Source: JAFMJV01 sp034436555 (GTDB taxonomy: Bacteria; Chloroflexota; Limnocylindria; Limnocylindrales; CSP1-4). From it: DNA of 64,000 nt. The DNA is taken from assembly GCA_034436555.1 (NCBI GenBank), contig DAOTUU010000014.1:20800-84799 (forward strand), written 5' to 3'. A program made the position numbers and the translations under genes. This document shows positions 18,666-26,850 of this stretch, one piece after another. Under the pieces are notes generated by a model that was not told where the DNA came from, did not search any database, and was given only the letters and a program-made list of their open reading frames with translations. The stretch's first letter is position 1. Each line of letters begins with the position of its first letter.

Positions 18666-19889
18666 ATGACCCGATCCGCCATCCGTCGTGCCGCCGTCGC
18701 GCTCGTGGCGGCGCTCCTTCCGGCCGCCCTGGCTATCCCCGGCGCGGCGCAGTCTCCCGGTCCGGCATCGCCATCCGCCCCGGCGCTGCCCATGGACCTC
18801 GACGCGATCGCCCTCGCCCTGGAGCCGTTCGCAGAGGGCCTGGACAGCCCGGTGCTCGTCATCGGCGACCGATCGGGGACCGGATCCCTGTTGGCGGTCG
18901 AGCAGGTCGGGCGCGTCCGGGCCATCGCGCCCGACGGCACCCTGGAGCGCCGGCCCGTGCTGGACATCTCGGACCTTGTCATCGCCGATGGCGAGCAGGG
19001 CCTCCTGGGCCTCGCGCTCCATCCGGACTTTCCCGTCGACGGACGGCTGTTCGTGGACTACACCCGGCGCAAGGACGGGGCCACGGTCATCGCCGAGTTC
19101 AAGGTCGGCCCCGACGGACGGGCCGACCCGGACACGCGACGGACCCTGCTCACGATCGCGCAGCCGGCGTCCAACCACAACGGCGGCGGCATCGGGTTCG
19201 ACGCGGATGGGATGCTGCTCATCGGCATGGGTGACGGCGGCGGTGGCGGCGACCCCGACGGCAACGGCCAGGACCCCGAGTCCCTCCTCGGCAAGATGCT
19301 GCGCATCGACGTCGACGGAGCCGAGCCGTACGCGATTCCCGAGGACAACCCGTTCGCGGGCGGTGCGAGCCCGGCGCCGGAGATCTGGGCGTCCGGCCTT
19401 CGCAACCCGTGGCGCTGGTCGGTGGACCGGGCCACCGGCGACCTCTGGATCGGGGACGTGGGCCAGGGCGAGTGGGAGGAGATCGACGTCATCCCCGCGG
19501 CCCAGGGCGGTGCGAACCTGGGCTGGAACATCATGGAGGGAGACGCCTGCTTCGAGGCTCGTTCGTGTGACCGGGACGGCCTCACCCTGCCGGTCGCCAC
19601 GATCTCACACGGTGACGGCGCCTGCTCCGTGATCGGCGGCCATGTCTATCGCGGCGAGGCGATCCCGGAACTGGTGGGCGCCTATCTGGCCACGGACCTG
19701 TGCGTCGGCACCCTGTGGGTCCTGGACGCCGCCGCAGCGCTGACCGCAGGCACGGCCGAGCTGGTGGCCGTGGGCCAGGGGAGTGCCCAGATGGTCAGCT
19801 TCGGCGAGGGGGACGACCGCGAGCTGTACGTCGTGGATCACGGCGGCCAGGTCCTGCGGGTGGTCCGGGACGGTGCGACCGCTGACTGA
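18666..19889 (+). CDS. Secreted PQQ-dependent sugar dehydrogenase
   Basis: A 407-residue exported GSDH-family propeller. The signal peptide (MTRSAIRRAAVALVAALLPA, cleaved near GAAQS) is followed by only a short linker, unlike its two paralogs in this window. Domain motifs: FAEGLDSPVLVIGDRSGTG, GEQGLLGLALHPDFPVDGRL, NHNGGGIGFDADGMLLIGMG, GLRNPWRWSVDRATGDLWI, GWNIMEGDACFEA and CSVIGGHVYRGEAIPEL. Expected activity is oxidation of an aldose to its lactone in the periplasm or outside; electron acceptor unknown. GGAG lies about 7 nt before the ATG. It is directly followed (43 bp) by a diverged tandem paralog. Confidence 0.88.
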   Translation: MTRSAIRRAAVALVAALLPAALAIPGAAQSPGPASPSAPALPMDLDAIALALEPFAEGLDSPVLVIGDRSGTGSLLAVEQVGRVRAIAPDGTLERRPVLDISDLVIADGEQGLLGLALHPDFPVDGRLFVDYTRRKDGATVIAEFKVGPDGRADPDTRRTLLTIAQPASNHNGGGIGFDADGMLLIGMGDGGGGGDPDGNGQDPESLLGKMLRIDVDGAEPYAIPEDNPFAGGASPAPEIWASGLRNPWRWSVDRATGDLWIGDVGQGEWEEIDVIPAAQGGANLGWNIMEGDACFEARSCDRDGLTLPVATISHGDGACSVIGGHVYRGEAIPELVGAYLATDLCVGTLWVLDAAAALTAGTAELVAVGQGSAQMVSFGEGDDRELYVVDHGGQVLRVVRDGATAD

Positions 19890-19932
19890 GGCGGCGGCAC
19901 CCCAAACCGGGTTCCGGCCTACCATGCCCCTG

Positions 19933-21261
19933 ATGCGCACGATCACCTCCCTCGCGCTGGCGGCCCTGCTGGTCGTCGGTGCCGCCTCCGTCTCCGCGGA
20001 GGGTCCGTCCACCCAGCCCGCGGACGCCCAGGCGCTGCTCCAGGCGAGCCCGTCGCCGGTGCCGAGCCTCCTGTCCTTGGCGAGCCCGCCGGCCAGCGCG
20101 GTCCCCTCGGTCGACCCCTGCGCCAGCCCGCACCCGACGCTGAGCCCGGAGCCCGGGGCGTCGGTCGTGCCGGTCTCACCGGCGGCCTCGGTCGCACCCG
20201 CCAGTCCCTCTCCGTCGGTCGCCGCGGCGTCGATCGCCCCCGGCTCGCCAGCCCCCAGCGCGGTGCCGTCGTTCGACCCGTGCGCCTCGCCGGAGCCCAC
20301 CGAGGGCCGCGAGGGGTTCGTGCCCGGCAGGGTCAAGGTCACCCTCGACAAGATCGCGGACGACCTCGACCTGCCCACGTACGTCACGGGCACCGGTGAT
20401 GGGCGCCTGTTCGTGACGCTGCGCGAGGGCCAGGTCCTGATCCTGGACCCGGAGACCGGCCGGACCAAGCGGTTCCTGGACATCCGCGACCGCGTGGACA
20501 CGTTCGGGGAGCGTGGCCTGCATGCCATCGCGCTCGACCCGGGGTACGCCAGGAACGGCCGCTTCTACGTCCACTACAACAGCGCCGACGGCGACACGAA
20601 CATCGTCCGGTTCACCGGCAAACCGGGCGACGGCCCGGTCAAGAAGAGCAGTGCCAAGACGATCCTCCGCCTGAACCAGCCGTACGAGAACCACAACGGC
20701 GGCTGGATCGGCTTCGGACCCGACAGGAAGCTGTACGTGGCTCTGGGCGACGGCGGCGGCAACGATCCGGGCGATCCCCTCGGCAACGGGCAGGACAAGG
20801 GCCAGCCGCTCGCCAAGATCCTGCGCGTGGACCCGCAGTCCCGCCGGTACTCCACCTACGCCTGGGGCCTGCGCAACCCGTGGCGCGCCTCCTTCGACCG
20901 ACAGACGGGTGACCTGTGGATCGGCGACGTCGGCCAGAAGGAGATCGAGGAGATCGACATCGTCAAGGCCGGCCGCGACAACCCGCCGAACTTCGGCTGG
21001 TCGGTCATGGAGGGCTCGCAGTGCCATCGGGGCAGGTGTGACCGATCGAAGTTCGTGCTGCCGGTGACGGAGTACCGCCACGGCGCGGATGGCTGCTCCG
21101 TCGTGGGCGGGTACGTCTACCGGGGCGAGGCCCAGCCGCTGCTCAAGGGCGCATACCTGTTCAGCGACTTCTGCTCCATGAAGATCTGGGCGGTCAAGGC
21201 ATCGGACGGCAAGCCCGGCGCGGACCTCAGGTGGGGGCCGCCGATGGGTCGACGGTGGTGA
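19933..21261 (+). CDS. PQQ-dependent sugar dehydrogenase paralog, C-terminus frameshifted
   Basis: A GSDH-family protein with signal peptide (MRTITSLALAALLVVGAASV) and a 100-residue Ser/Pro/Ala linker bearing VDPCASP and FDPCASP, as in the 5349-6953 gene. The propeller shows IADDLDLPTYVTGTGDGRLF, ERGLHAIALDPGYARNGRFY, ENHNGGWIGFGPDRKLYVAL, GLRNPWRASFDRQTGDLWIG and CSVVGGYVYRGEAQPLLKGA. The frame ends early in PMGRRW at 21261; the missing last strand is found in another frame just after. ATG 19933 follows TACCAT (19920-19925) by 7 nt; ATG 19924 is an in-frame alternative that overlaps that box. Confidence 0.82.
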   Translation: MRTITSLALAALLVVGAASVSAEGPSTQPADAQALLQASPSPVPSLLSLASPPASAVPSVDPCASPHPTLSPEPGASVVPVSPAASVAPASPSPSVAAASIAPGSPAPSAVPSFDPCASPEPTEGREGFVPGRVKVTLDKIADDLDLPTYVTGTGDGRLFVTLREGQVLILDPETGRTKRFLDIRDRVDTFGERGLHAIALDPGYARNGRFYVHYNSADGDTNIVRFTGKPGDGPVKKSSAKTILRLNQPYENHNGGWIGFGPDRKLYVALGDGGGNDPGDPLGNGQDKGQPLAKILRVDPQSRRYSTYAWGLRNPWRASFDRQTGDLWIGDVGQKEIEEIDIVKAGRDNPPNFGWSVMEGSQCHRGRCDRSKFVLPVTEYRHGADGCSVVGGYVYRGEAQPLLKGAYLFSDFCSMKIWAVKASDGKPGADLRWGPPMGRRW

Positions 21262-21353
21262 GCTTCGGCGAGGGCGATGACGGGGAGCTGTACCTCGTGT
21301 CGCTGGGCGGTGGCATCTACCACATCAAGGCGAAGGCCAAGGGCGCCGACTGA
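21231..21353 (+). pseudogene. Out-of-frame C-terminal end of the preceding sugar dehydrogenase
   Basis: In the frame shifted relative to the upstream gene the sequence reads GAADGSTVVSFGEGDDGELY then LVSLGGGIYHIKAKAKGAD and stops at 21353. VSFGEGDD-ELY matches the same position of the intact paralog (VSFGEGDDRELYVVDHGG near 19797). A single-base loss near 21229, in the AGGTGGGGG run, would explain it, as a real mutation or a sequencing error. Confidence 0.75.
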
Positions 21354-21419
21354 CCCGACCGCGGCGTCGTCGGGGTGACGGATGGGTGTCCTTCGTGCGG
21401 AGGGTGTGCCGGTCGACCG

Positions 21420-22235
21420 TCAGGCGGACACGAGCCGGGGCAGTGCGCCTCTGATGCGTCCCCGATGGAACCGCAGCAGCCCATCGTCGAGAGCCGCTCG
21501 GACCTGTGACGCGCCACCCCTGAACAGCGAGCCCGTCGCATCCAGGACGCACGTCCCCACCTCGTCGGGGGGCAGCGCATCGATCGTCTCGCTCGCCGCC
21601 TGCAGCATCGCGTGCCAGGCCTGTGAGAGCGCAGCCGCATCCGGGGCCGGTCCGGCGAAGGCCAGGGTCGCGACCTCATCCGCGGAGTACCGACCCGAGC
21701 GGGAGGCCCCTTCCAGGATCGCACCCGGTCCGAAGCCCGGGTCCTTCGCACTCGCGGCCCAGGCGAGCAGCCCCAGTGGCTGGAGCCGGCGATCTGCCGC
21801 GATGACGTCGACCCAGTCGCGCACCTCCAGGCGTCCCACCAGCGCGAGGACCTTGTTCGTCGCCAGGTCGAACGGATGGAGCGTCAACCCGAAGTCCTCG
21901 TGCTCGACCAGGGGGAAGAACCGATAGGCGCTGTCGCGCGCCCATTCGATCCGGACGACCGCCCCGGCGTCACGGACCTCTGCCTCCACGAACAGCGGAT
22001 GGGATCGGTGCACCCGCACATCGAGTCCATGCGCCTCGAGGACGGCGCGATCTGCTGTCCAGCTCGCCGCCAACGCCGCGTCGGTGTCATGGAACAGATC
22101 GATGTCACGTGACACGCGCGTGGTCCCGAGCACCTCGTTGAGCGCCGCGGCGCCCGCGACGTAACTCTCCCCCGAGTCCAGGCGACCCTGGGCTAGGAGG
22201 CGACAGACGCGTCGCTGGAAGTCGGTGAGAGCCAT
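21420..22235 (-). CDS. AbiEii/AbiGii-like nucleotidyltransferase
   Basis: A 271-residue protein with a nucleotidyltransferase-fold N-terminus: SYVAGAAALNEVL and RVSRDIDLFHDTDAAL give the G-[AS]-x(n)-R-x-[ST]-x-D-[IL]-D pattern, followed by VVRIEWARDSAYRF and FDLATNKVLALVGR with VRDWVDVIAADRRL. These are features of the AbiEii toxin/abortive-infection nucleotidyltransferase group (DUF1814-like). The start is ATG 22235, inside the end of the upstream small gene (43-bp overlap in another frame). With that small gene it forms a likely two-gene toxin-antitoxin-type unit. Activity is not proven by sequence. Confidence 0.75.
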   Translation of the reverse strand: MALTDFQRRVCRLLAQGRLDSGESYVAGAAALNEVLGTTRVSRDIDLFHDTDAALAASWTADRAVLEAHGLDVRVHRSHPLFVEAEVRDAGAVVRIEWARDSAYRFFPLVEHEDFGLTLHPFDLATNKVLALVGRLEVRDWVDVIAADRRLQPLGLLAWAASAKDPGFGPGAILEGASRSGRYSADEVATLAFAGPAPDAAALSQAWHAMLQAASETIDALPPDEVGTCVLDATGSLFRGGASQVRAALDDGLLRFHRGRIRGALPRLVSA

Positions 22236-22429
22236 CGCCGCAGGGTCGCTGCTCGCTGATACGTGGCGCGATCGGCGTGTCGCTCGATCAGCCGGAGGAT
22301 GCGCACGCGCTCGTCGACCGTGGTGGGACGGTAATCCGGGCGCAGGAACCAGAGACACGATGCGCGCACCTCCTCCACGAGCCGGTCCACCTCCTGCGCG
22401 AGCGTCGCCTCGTCCGGCTGCCCCTCCAT
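22193..22429 (-). CDS. Small partner protein upstream of the AbiEii-like gene
   Basis: A 78-residue charged protein (MEGQPDEATLAQEVDRLVEE at the start, then SCLWFLRPDYRPTTVDERVR, and an RRWLSPTSSDASVAS tail). Its 3' end overlaps the nucleotidyltransferase start by 43 bp. From memory, similar small helical proteins with a CLWFLR core and an LRxWLS tail often precede AbiEii-like genes, so it is a candidate antitoxin or accessory factor. No DNA-binding motif is evident. A further in-frame upstream start would run through a short tandem repeat and is less likely. Confidence 0.6.
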   Translation of the reverse strand: MEGQPDEATLAQEVDRLVEEVRASCLWFLRPDYRPTTVDERVRILRLIERHADRATYQRAATLRRWLSPTSSDASVAS

Positions 22430-22449
22430 GCGCCAGATGATACGTCCCG

Positions 22450-22488
22450 CCGCTGCCGCATCCGCCCGCCGCTGCCGCATCCGCCCGC
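22450..22488. repeat. 19-bp direct repeat, two copies
   Basis: Two adjacent copies of a CCGCTGCCGCATCCGCCCG unit lie between the tetR-family gene and the small AbiEii partner gene. Confidence 0.65.
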
Positions 22489-22498
22489 CGCGGGCGAC

Positions 22499-23119
22499 TC
22501 ACACCCGGCCGGCCGCACCCCAGGCGAGGAGCACCTCCATCCAGGCCCAGGCCCGAGCCTCGGCACGGGAGCGGCGCCACGCGTCGCCATCCTCGATGCG
22601 CTGGACGACCATCCCGTCGAGCAGGGCCGTGAAGCCGCGCACCAGGCCGTCGACGTCCGCGTCCGCGGGCAGCGCGCCCTCCGCCACACCCTGGGTCAGC
22701 AGCACGCTGCCGACCGCCACGGTCCGCTCGCGCCGCCGCCGCAGCGTCTCGCGCAGGGCGGGCGTGGTGGCGGCCTCCGCCCAGAGCTGGACCGTGAGGC
22801 GCGTCTCGGCGCCCTGCTCCAGCCAGTCGAACCAGGCCTCGATTGCCAGCCGCATGCGCTCCCGCAGCGTCTCGGCCCCGGCGGCACGCCGCACCAGGTC
22901 GGCCACCCCTCGCTCGACCGCCTCATCGCAGGCCGCCGCGACGAGCTCCGCCTTGCCGCTGTACCAGGTGTAGATCGCGCCCACGGAGAGGCCGCTCTCG
23001 CGCACCACGTCCGCGATCGTCAGGTCATCCAGGCCGCGCTCCGCCATGGCGCGCTGGGTCGCCTCGAGGATGCGGCTGCGCACCTGTTCGCCGTGCTCGG
23101 CGCTCACGCGCGGTGACAT
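22499..23119 (-). CDS. TetR family transcriptional regulator
   Basis: A 206-residue regulator. The N-terminal helix-turn-helix is typical: RILEATQRAMAERGLDDLTI, then ADVVRESGLSVGAIYTWYSG followed by KAELVAAACDEAV. The remaining 140 residues form an all-helical ligand-binding and dimerisation domain with no recognisable ligand signature. It is divergent from the MmpL-type transporter gene, and 170 bp of unusually AT-richer DNA separates them, so it very probably represses that transporter and itself. The start is ATG 23119. Confidence 0.88.
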   Translation of the reverse strand: MSPRVSAEHGEQVRSRILEATQRAMAERGLDDLTIADVVRESGLSVGAIYTWYSGKAELVAAACDEAVERGVADLVRRAAGAETLRERMRLAIEAWFDWLEQGAETRLTVQLWAEAATTPALRETLRRRRERTVAVGSVLLTQGVAEGALPADADVDGLVRGFTALLDGMVVQRIEDGDAWRRSRAEARAWAWMEVLLAWGAAGRV

Positions 23120-23159
23120 GCCGGCGGCGTGACCTCCATGCTCCCCCCGGCAGGCACAG

Positions 23160-23237
23160 AACCAGAACCGGCGTTCTGTCTCAGTCTATCTCATCTCGCC
23201 TGCAAAGCGAATGCGGATTCTCTATCATTTGCGCAAA
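23160..23237. promoter_or_regulatory. Divergent tetR-mmpL control region with palindromes
   Basis: This stretch is AT-richer than its surroundings. It contains the perfect 10-bp palindrome TTTGCGCAAA (23228-23237), and an imperfect inverted repeat GCGAATG/CATTTGC separated by about 11 nt. Either could be the TetR operator. The GGAGG at 23279-23283 supports the GTG 23289 start of the transporter. Confidence 0.45.
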
Positions 23238-23288
23238 CCGCCGCCCCCGCCAGCCCCGCACGCTGGCCGTCTACGCTTCGGAGGTCAC

Positions 23289-25643
23289 GTGTTCGCCGCC
23301 TGGGGACGCCTCGTCTATCGCCATCGTCGCGCCGTCGTGGTCCTGACGCTCGTCGCCACCCTGGGCCTGGGGCTCTCAGCGTCGTCGATCATGGGCCATC
23401 TGAGCTCGGGCGGCTGGATCGTCAAGGACGCCGAATCGTGGAAGGTGCAGGAGCGCCTGGACGGAGAGTTCGGCGCGGGCGGCGCCACGCTCGTCGCGAT
23501 CTTCCTGGGGCCGGACGGGACGGACGCCCGCAGCGACGCCTTCCTGGACGCGATCGACCAGGCGCTGGCGCCGCTCGCGGCCGACCCGCTGGTGACCGGG
23601 ACGATCGGCTACCGCGACACCGGGCAGGACCGGTTCATCTCCAACGACGGCACGGGCAGCTATGCGGTCATCACGCTCGCGGTGTCCGAGGACGAGGCGG
23701 TGGACGTGGTCCATGACCTCCAGGCGCGGATCGTTCCGCCGGCCGGCGTGGAGGTCCAGGTCACCGGCTTCGCCGCGGTGGCCCACGACTCCAACGAGGT
23801 CTCCGAGCGCGATCTCCAGCGAGCGGAGCTCGTGTCGCTGCCGCTCGCGCTGCTGGTGCTCATCGGCGTGTTCACCTCGATCGTGGCGGCCGGGATGCCG
23901 CTGCTCGTCGCAGGCGTGGCGATCCCCAGCTCCCTGGGCGTCATCGCGCTGCTCGCCCAGCGCACCGAGATGAGCATCTACGTCCTCAACATCGCGACGA
24001 TGCTGGGTCTCGCGCTCGCCATCGACTACTCGCTGTTCATCGTCAGTCGCTTCCGCGAGGAGCTGGCGCGCGGCCGGAGCGTGGGCGACTCGGTCGAGCG
24101 AGCCATCGCCACCTCCGGCAAGGCGGTCGTGTTCTCCGCGCTCGCGGTCGCCATCGGTCTGGGCGGGCTGATCGTGTTCAAGTCGTCCGCGCTGACCTCG
24201 ATCGGGGTGTCGGGCACGATCACCGTCGTCGCGTCCGCGTTCTACGCGGTGTTCTTCCTGCCCGCGGTGCTGGGCATGCTGGGACATCGGGTGAACGCGC
24301 TGTCCGTGCGCTCGTTCCGGCTGCGGAGGACGTCCGCCCTCGATGCGGATGTCTCGCGGGCCCGCTCGAGCCGCTGGGAGGGCCTCGCCCATCGCGTGAT
24401 GGCCCACCCCTGGCGCGTCCTCGTCCCCACGGTCGGACTGCTGCTGTTCCTGGGCCTGCCGTTCCTCCAGATCCGCCAGGCCGTGCCCGATGCCGCGGTC
24501 CTGCCGATGAGCGCCCCGTCGCGAGAGGCGTCCCTCACGCTCCAGAACGACTTCCCGCCCGGCGAGACGACGCCCATCACGATCCTCGCGACGGTCCAGG
24601 GAGATCCGACCAGCGAGTCGAACATCCGGGCCCTGTTCGCCTATGCCGCCGCGGTCGACGCGGTGGAGGGCGTGGATCGCGTGGAGAGCCCCTTCAGCAA
24701 CCTGGCGAACCCGCTCACCGGGCAGCCCGTCACCGCGGACGACCTCGTGATGGCGTACGCCAGCCCGGCGTTCCGGGAGCAGCTCCAGCCGCTGCTGGAC
24801 CACTACGTCCGGGGCTCCACCGTCCGGCTTGACGCGATCAGCCCATACCCGCCCGCCCAGCCGGACGCGACGGCCCAGATCCCCATCATCCGCTCGGTCG
24901 CCGCCCCGGCCGGCATCACCACGCTCGTCGGCGGCACGGCGGCCGGGTCCCACGACTTCCTCCAGTCCATGGAGCAGCAGCTGCCGCTGATGCTCCTCAC
25001 GGTCATCGGGGCCATGCTCATCGTGCTGTTCCTGCTGTTCGGCTCGGTCGTGCTGCCGGTGAAGGCCGTGATCATGACGCTGCTGTCGCTCACCGCGAGC
25101 TTCGGGGCGCTCGTGTTCATCTTCCAGCAGGGCCACCTCGAGGAGCTGCTCAACTTCGTCTCACCCGGGTACACGGTGTCGGGCAACCCGATCATCATGT
25201 TCGCGGTGCTGTTCGGCCTGTCCATGGACTACGAGGTGCTGCTGCTCTCGCGCATCCAGGAGGCCTACCGGCGCACCGGCGACAACACCCTGTCGGTGGC
25301 GGAGGGCCTGGCCCGGACCGCGGGCGTCATCACCGGTGCGGCGCTCATCATGGTCATCGTGTTCGTGGCGTTCGCGCTCGCCGACACGATCACCATCAAG
25401 AGCATCGGGGTGGGCATGGCCATCGCGGTGGCCATCGACGCCACGATCATCCGGGTGTTCCTGGTGCCCGCCACGATGCGCCTGCTGGGCAGGTGGAACT
25501 GGTGGGCGCCCGGTCCCTTGGCGCGGTTCGCCGACCGGGTGGGCTTCAGCCACGTCGAGGAGGAGGAGGAGGGCATCGACCCCGGCGCGGCGCGGACGGG
25601 CGCGGATGTCGAGGTCCGACAGCCGGGAGCCGCCGGCGCCTGA
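23289..25643 (+). CDS. MmpL/RND-family transporter
   Basis: A 784-residue integral membrane protein of the MMPL branch of RND transporters, with 12 expected helices. The first half has an extracytoplasmic domain (GHLSSGGWIVKDAESWKVQE) and helices including LNIATMLGLALAIDYSLFIV, which carries the conserved acidic D-Y of the proton relay. The second half repeats it with IIMFAVLFGLSMDYEVLLLS. EEEEEGIDPG marks the cytoplasmic tail. It probably exports lipids or hydrophobic compounds, driven by protons. Start GTG 23289 (VFAAWGRLVYRHR) follows GGAGG by 5 nt; an ATG at 23211 would add a Pro-rich leader. Regulation by the divergent TetR protein is likely. Confidence 0.87.
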   Translation: MFAAWGRLVYRHRRAVVVLTLVATLGLGLSASSIMGHLSSGGWIVKDAESWKVQERLDGEFGAGGATLVAIFLGPDGTDARSDAFLDAIDQALAPLAADPLVTGTIGYRDTGQDRFISNDGTGSYAVITLAVSEDEAVDVVHDLQARIVPPAGVEVQVTGFAAVAHDSNEVSERDLQRAELVSLPLALLVLIGVFTSIVAAGMPLLVAGVAIPSSLGVIALLAQRTEMSIYVLNIATMLGLALAIDYSLFIVSRFREELARGRSVGDSVERAIATSGKAVVFSALAVAIGLGGLIVFKSSALTSIGVSGTITVVASAFYAVFFLPAVLGMLGHRVNALSVRSFRLRRTSALDADVSRARSSRWEGLAHRVMAHPWRVLVPTVGLLLFLGLPFLQIRQAVPDAAVLPMSAPSREASLTLQNDFPPGETTPITILATVQGDPTSESNIRALFAYAAAVDAVEGVDRVESPFSNLANPLTGQPVTADDLVMAYASPAFREQLQPLLDHYVRGSTVRLDAISPYPPAQPDATAQIPIIRSVAAPAGITTLVGGTAAGSHDFLQSMEQQLPLMLLTVIGAMLIVLFLLFGSVVLPVKAVIMTLLSLTASFGALVFIFQQGHLEELLNFVSPGYTVSGNPIIMFAVLFGLSMDYEVLLLSRIQEAYRRTGDNTLSVAEGLARTAGVITGAALIMVIVFVAFALADTITIKSIGVGMAIAVAIDATIIRVFLVPATMRLLGRWNWWAPGPLARFADRVGFSHVEEEEEGIDPGAARTGADVEVRQPGAAGA

Positions 25644-25733
25644 CCCGGGGCGCCCGACCCGGGGCCCGACCGGGGGCGCCTGACCCGGGGTGGCCCGACC
25701 GGGGGCGCCCGACCCGGGGTGGCCCGACCGGGG
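25640..25733. repeat. GC-rich degenerate tandem repeat after the MmpL gene
   Basis: ACCCGGGG and GACCGGGG blocks alternate with short GC spacers; two near-identical units of about 29 bp are clearest at 25674-25731. The rest of the 25643-25946 gap holds a possible promoter and a short reading frame. Confidence 0.65.
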
Positions 25734-25817
25734 TCGCGACGCTCGTGCCCAGGGTGCCCGGCCCGGGACGTCGGCTGGAGACATCCGCCCCGGCGGCGGG
25801 CCGGGTACGCTCCCCGC

Positions 25818-25949
25818 ATGATCCCCGGAGCGATCACCACCACGCCGCCCCCGTGCCCGATCCCCGCGCAGGAGCGGCAGGCGACCCGCCCGACCCTGGG
25901 TCGCTCGGCATCGGTCGATCGACGACCGGACCTCGCAGGCGAGCCGTGA
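25818..25949 (+). CDS. Possible 43-residue leader ORF upstream of the methyltransferase
   Basis: ATG 25818 lies 6 nt after a TACGCT box (25806-25811), the geometry of other apparently leaderless starts here. The frame (MIPGAITTTPPPCPIP...) ends in a TGA that overlaps the methyltransferase GTG by 4 nt. It could be a coupled leader peptide; it may also be chance. No known function. Confidence 0.3.
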   Translation: MIPGAITTTPPPCPIPAQERQATRPTLGRSASVDRRPDLAGEP

Positions 25950-26830
25950 CCGGGCAGCAGGCGGGCGTGGCCGGTCACGGCTCGCCACCCGGCGGCAACC
26001 CCATCGTGGCCCGGTACGACCGCGATGCGGGTCGCTATGGGCACCACTGGGCGCCGGTGCTCGACGGATCGGCGCGGGCGCTGGTGGTGCGCGCGGCGAT
26101 CGACGTCCGCCGTCTGCCGGAGGCGCCCGTGATCCTGGATGTGGGCACGGGCCACGGGGTCCTCGCGCTGGCCGCCCTGGACCGCTGGCCGGGCGCGACC
26201 GTGATCGCCACGGACGCGTCGTCGGGGATGCTCCGGGAGGCACGCGCCGCCGCCGTGCTCGCCGGACACGCCGACGACGCGCGCCTCCGCTGGGTCCACG
26301 CCCCCGCAGATGCGCTGGGCGTGCCGGATGGGTCGGTGGACCTGGTCGTCTCCTCGTTCGTGTACCAGCTCGTGCCGGACCGTGATGCCGCGTTCGCGGA
26401 GGCACGGCGGGTCCTGCGTCCCGGCGGCGCGCTCGCGTTCGTGACGTGGCTGGACCGGGGCGAGGACTACGCCCCCGCGTGGGAGTTCGACGAGGCGGTC
26501 GTGGACACGGGCATCGAGGAGGACGACCCGATCGAGGCGGACGTGCGCGCGGGCGACTTCCGCTCCGCATCGGCCGCGGCCAGGGAGCTGCGCGCAGCGG
26601 GCTTCCGGTCGGTCGCGGCGCGGCCGGAGCGGCTGACGTTCCGCTGGACCCCCGAGGACTACCTGGCGTTCAAGCGGGCCTACGAGGAGGACGAGCTGTT
26701 CGCGTCGCTGGACGCGACGACGGAGCGCGCGCTCGTGGCACGGGTCCGCGAGCGCTGGGCCACCCTGACGTCGGCGGACTGGACCTGGCGTGCGGAGATC
26801 GTGTCGGCGATGGCGTTCAAGCCACGCTGA
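25946..26830 (+). CDS. Class I SAM-dependent methyltransferase
   Basis: A 294-residue Rossmann-fold methyltransferase. The SAM-binding motif I is VILDVGTGHGVLALAAL, followed by TVIATDASSGMLREARA (motif with acidic Asp), VHAPADALGVPDGSVDLVVS and ARRVLRPGGALAFVTWLDRG. This is the UbiE/COQ5-like Methyltransf_11 pattern. The C-terminal 90 residues (FRSVAARPERLTFRWTPEDY) shape a substrate pocket that I cannot assign. The start is a GTG. The gene is followed closely by dhaK with overlapping or adjacent start codons, but the functional connection to dihydroxyacetone metabolism is not obvious. Confidence 0.84.
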   Translation: MTGQQAGVAGHGSPPGGNPIVARYDRDAGRYGHHWAPVLDGSARALVVRAAIDVRRLPEAPVILDVGTGHGVLALAALDRWPGATVIATDASSGMLREARAAAVLAGHADDARLRWVHAPADALGVPDGSVDLVVSSFVYQLVPDRDAAFAEARRVLRPGGALAFVTWLDRGEDYAPAWEFDEAVVDTGIEEDDPIEADVRAGDFRSASAAARELRAAGFRSVAARPERLTFRWTPEDYLAFKRAYEEDELFASLDATTERALVARVRERWATLTSADWTWRAEIVSAMAFKPR

Positions 26831-26850
26831 TGCGTGGCACCATCGCGGGC

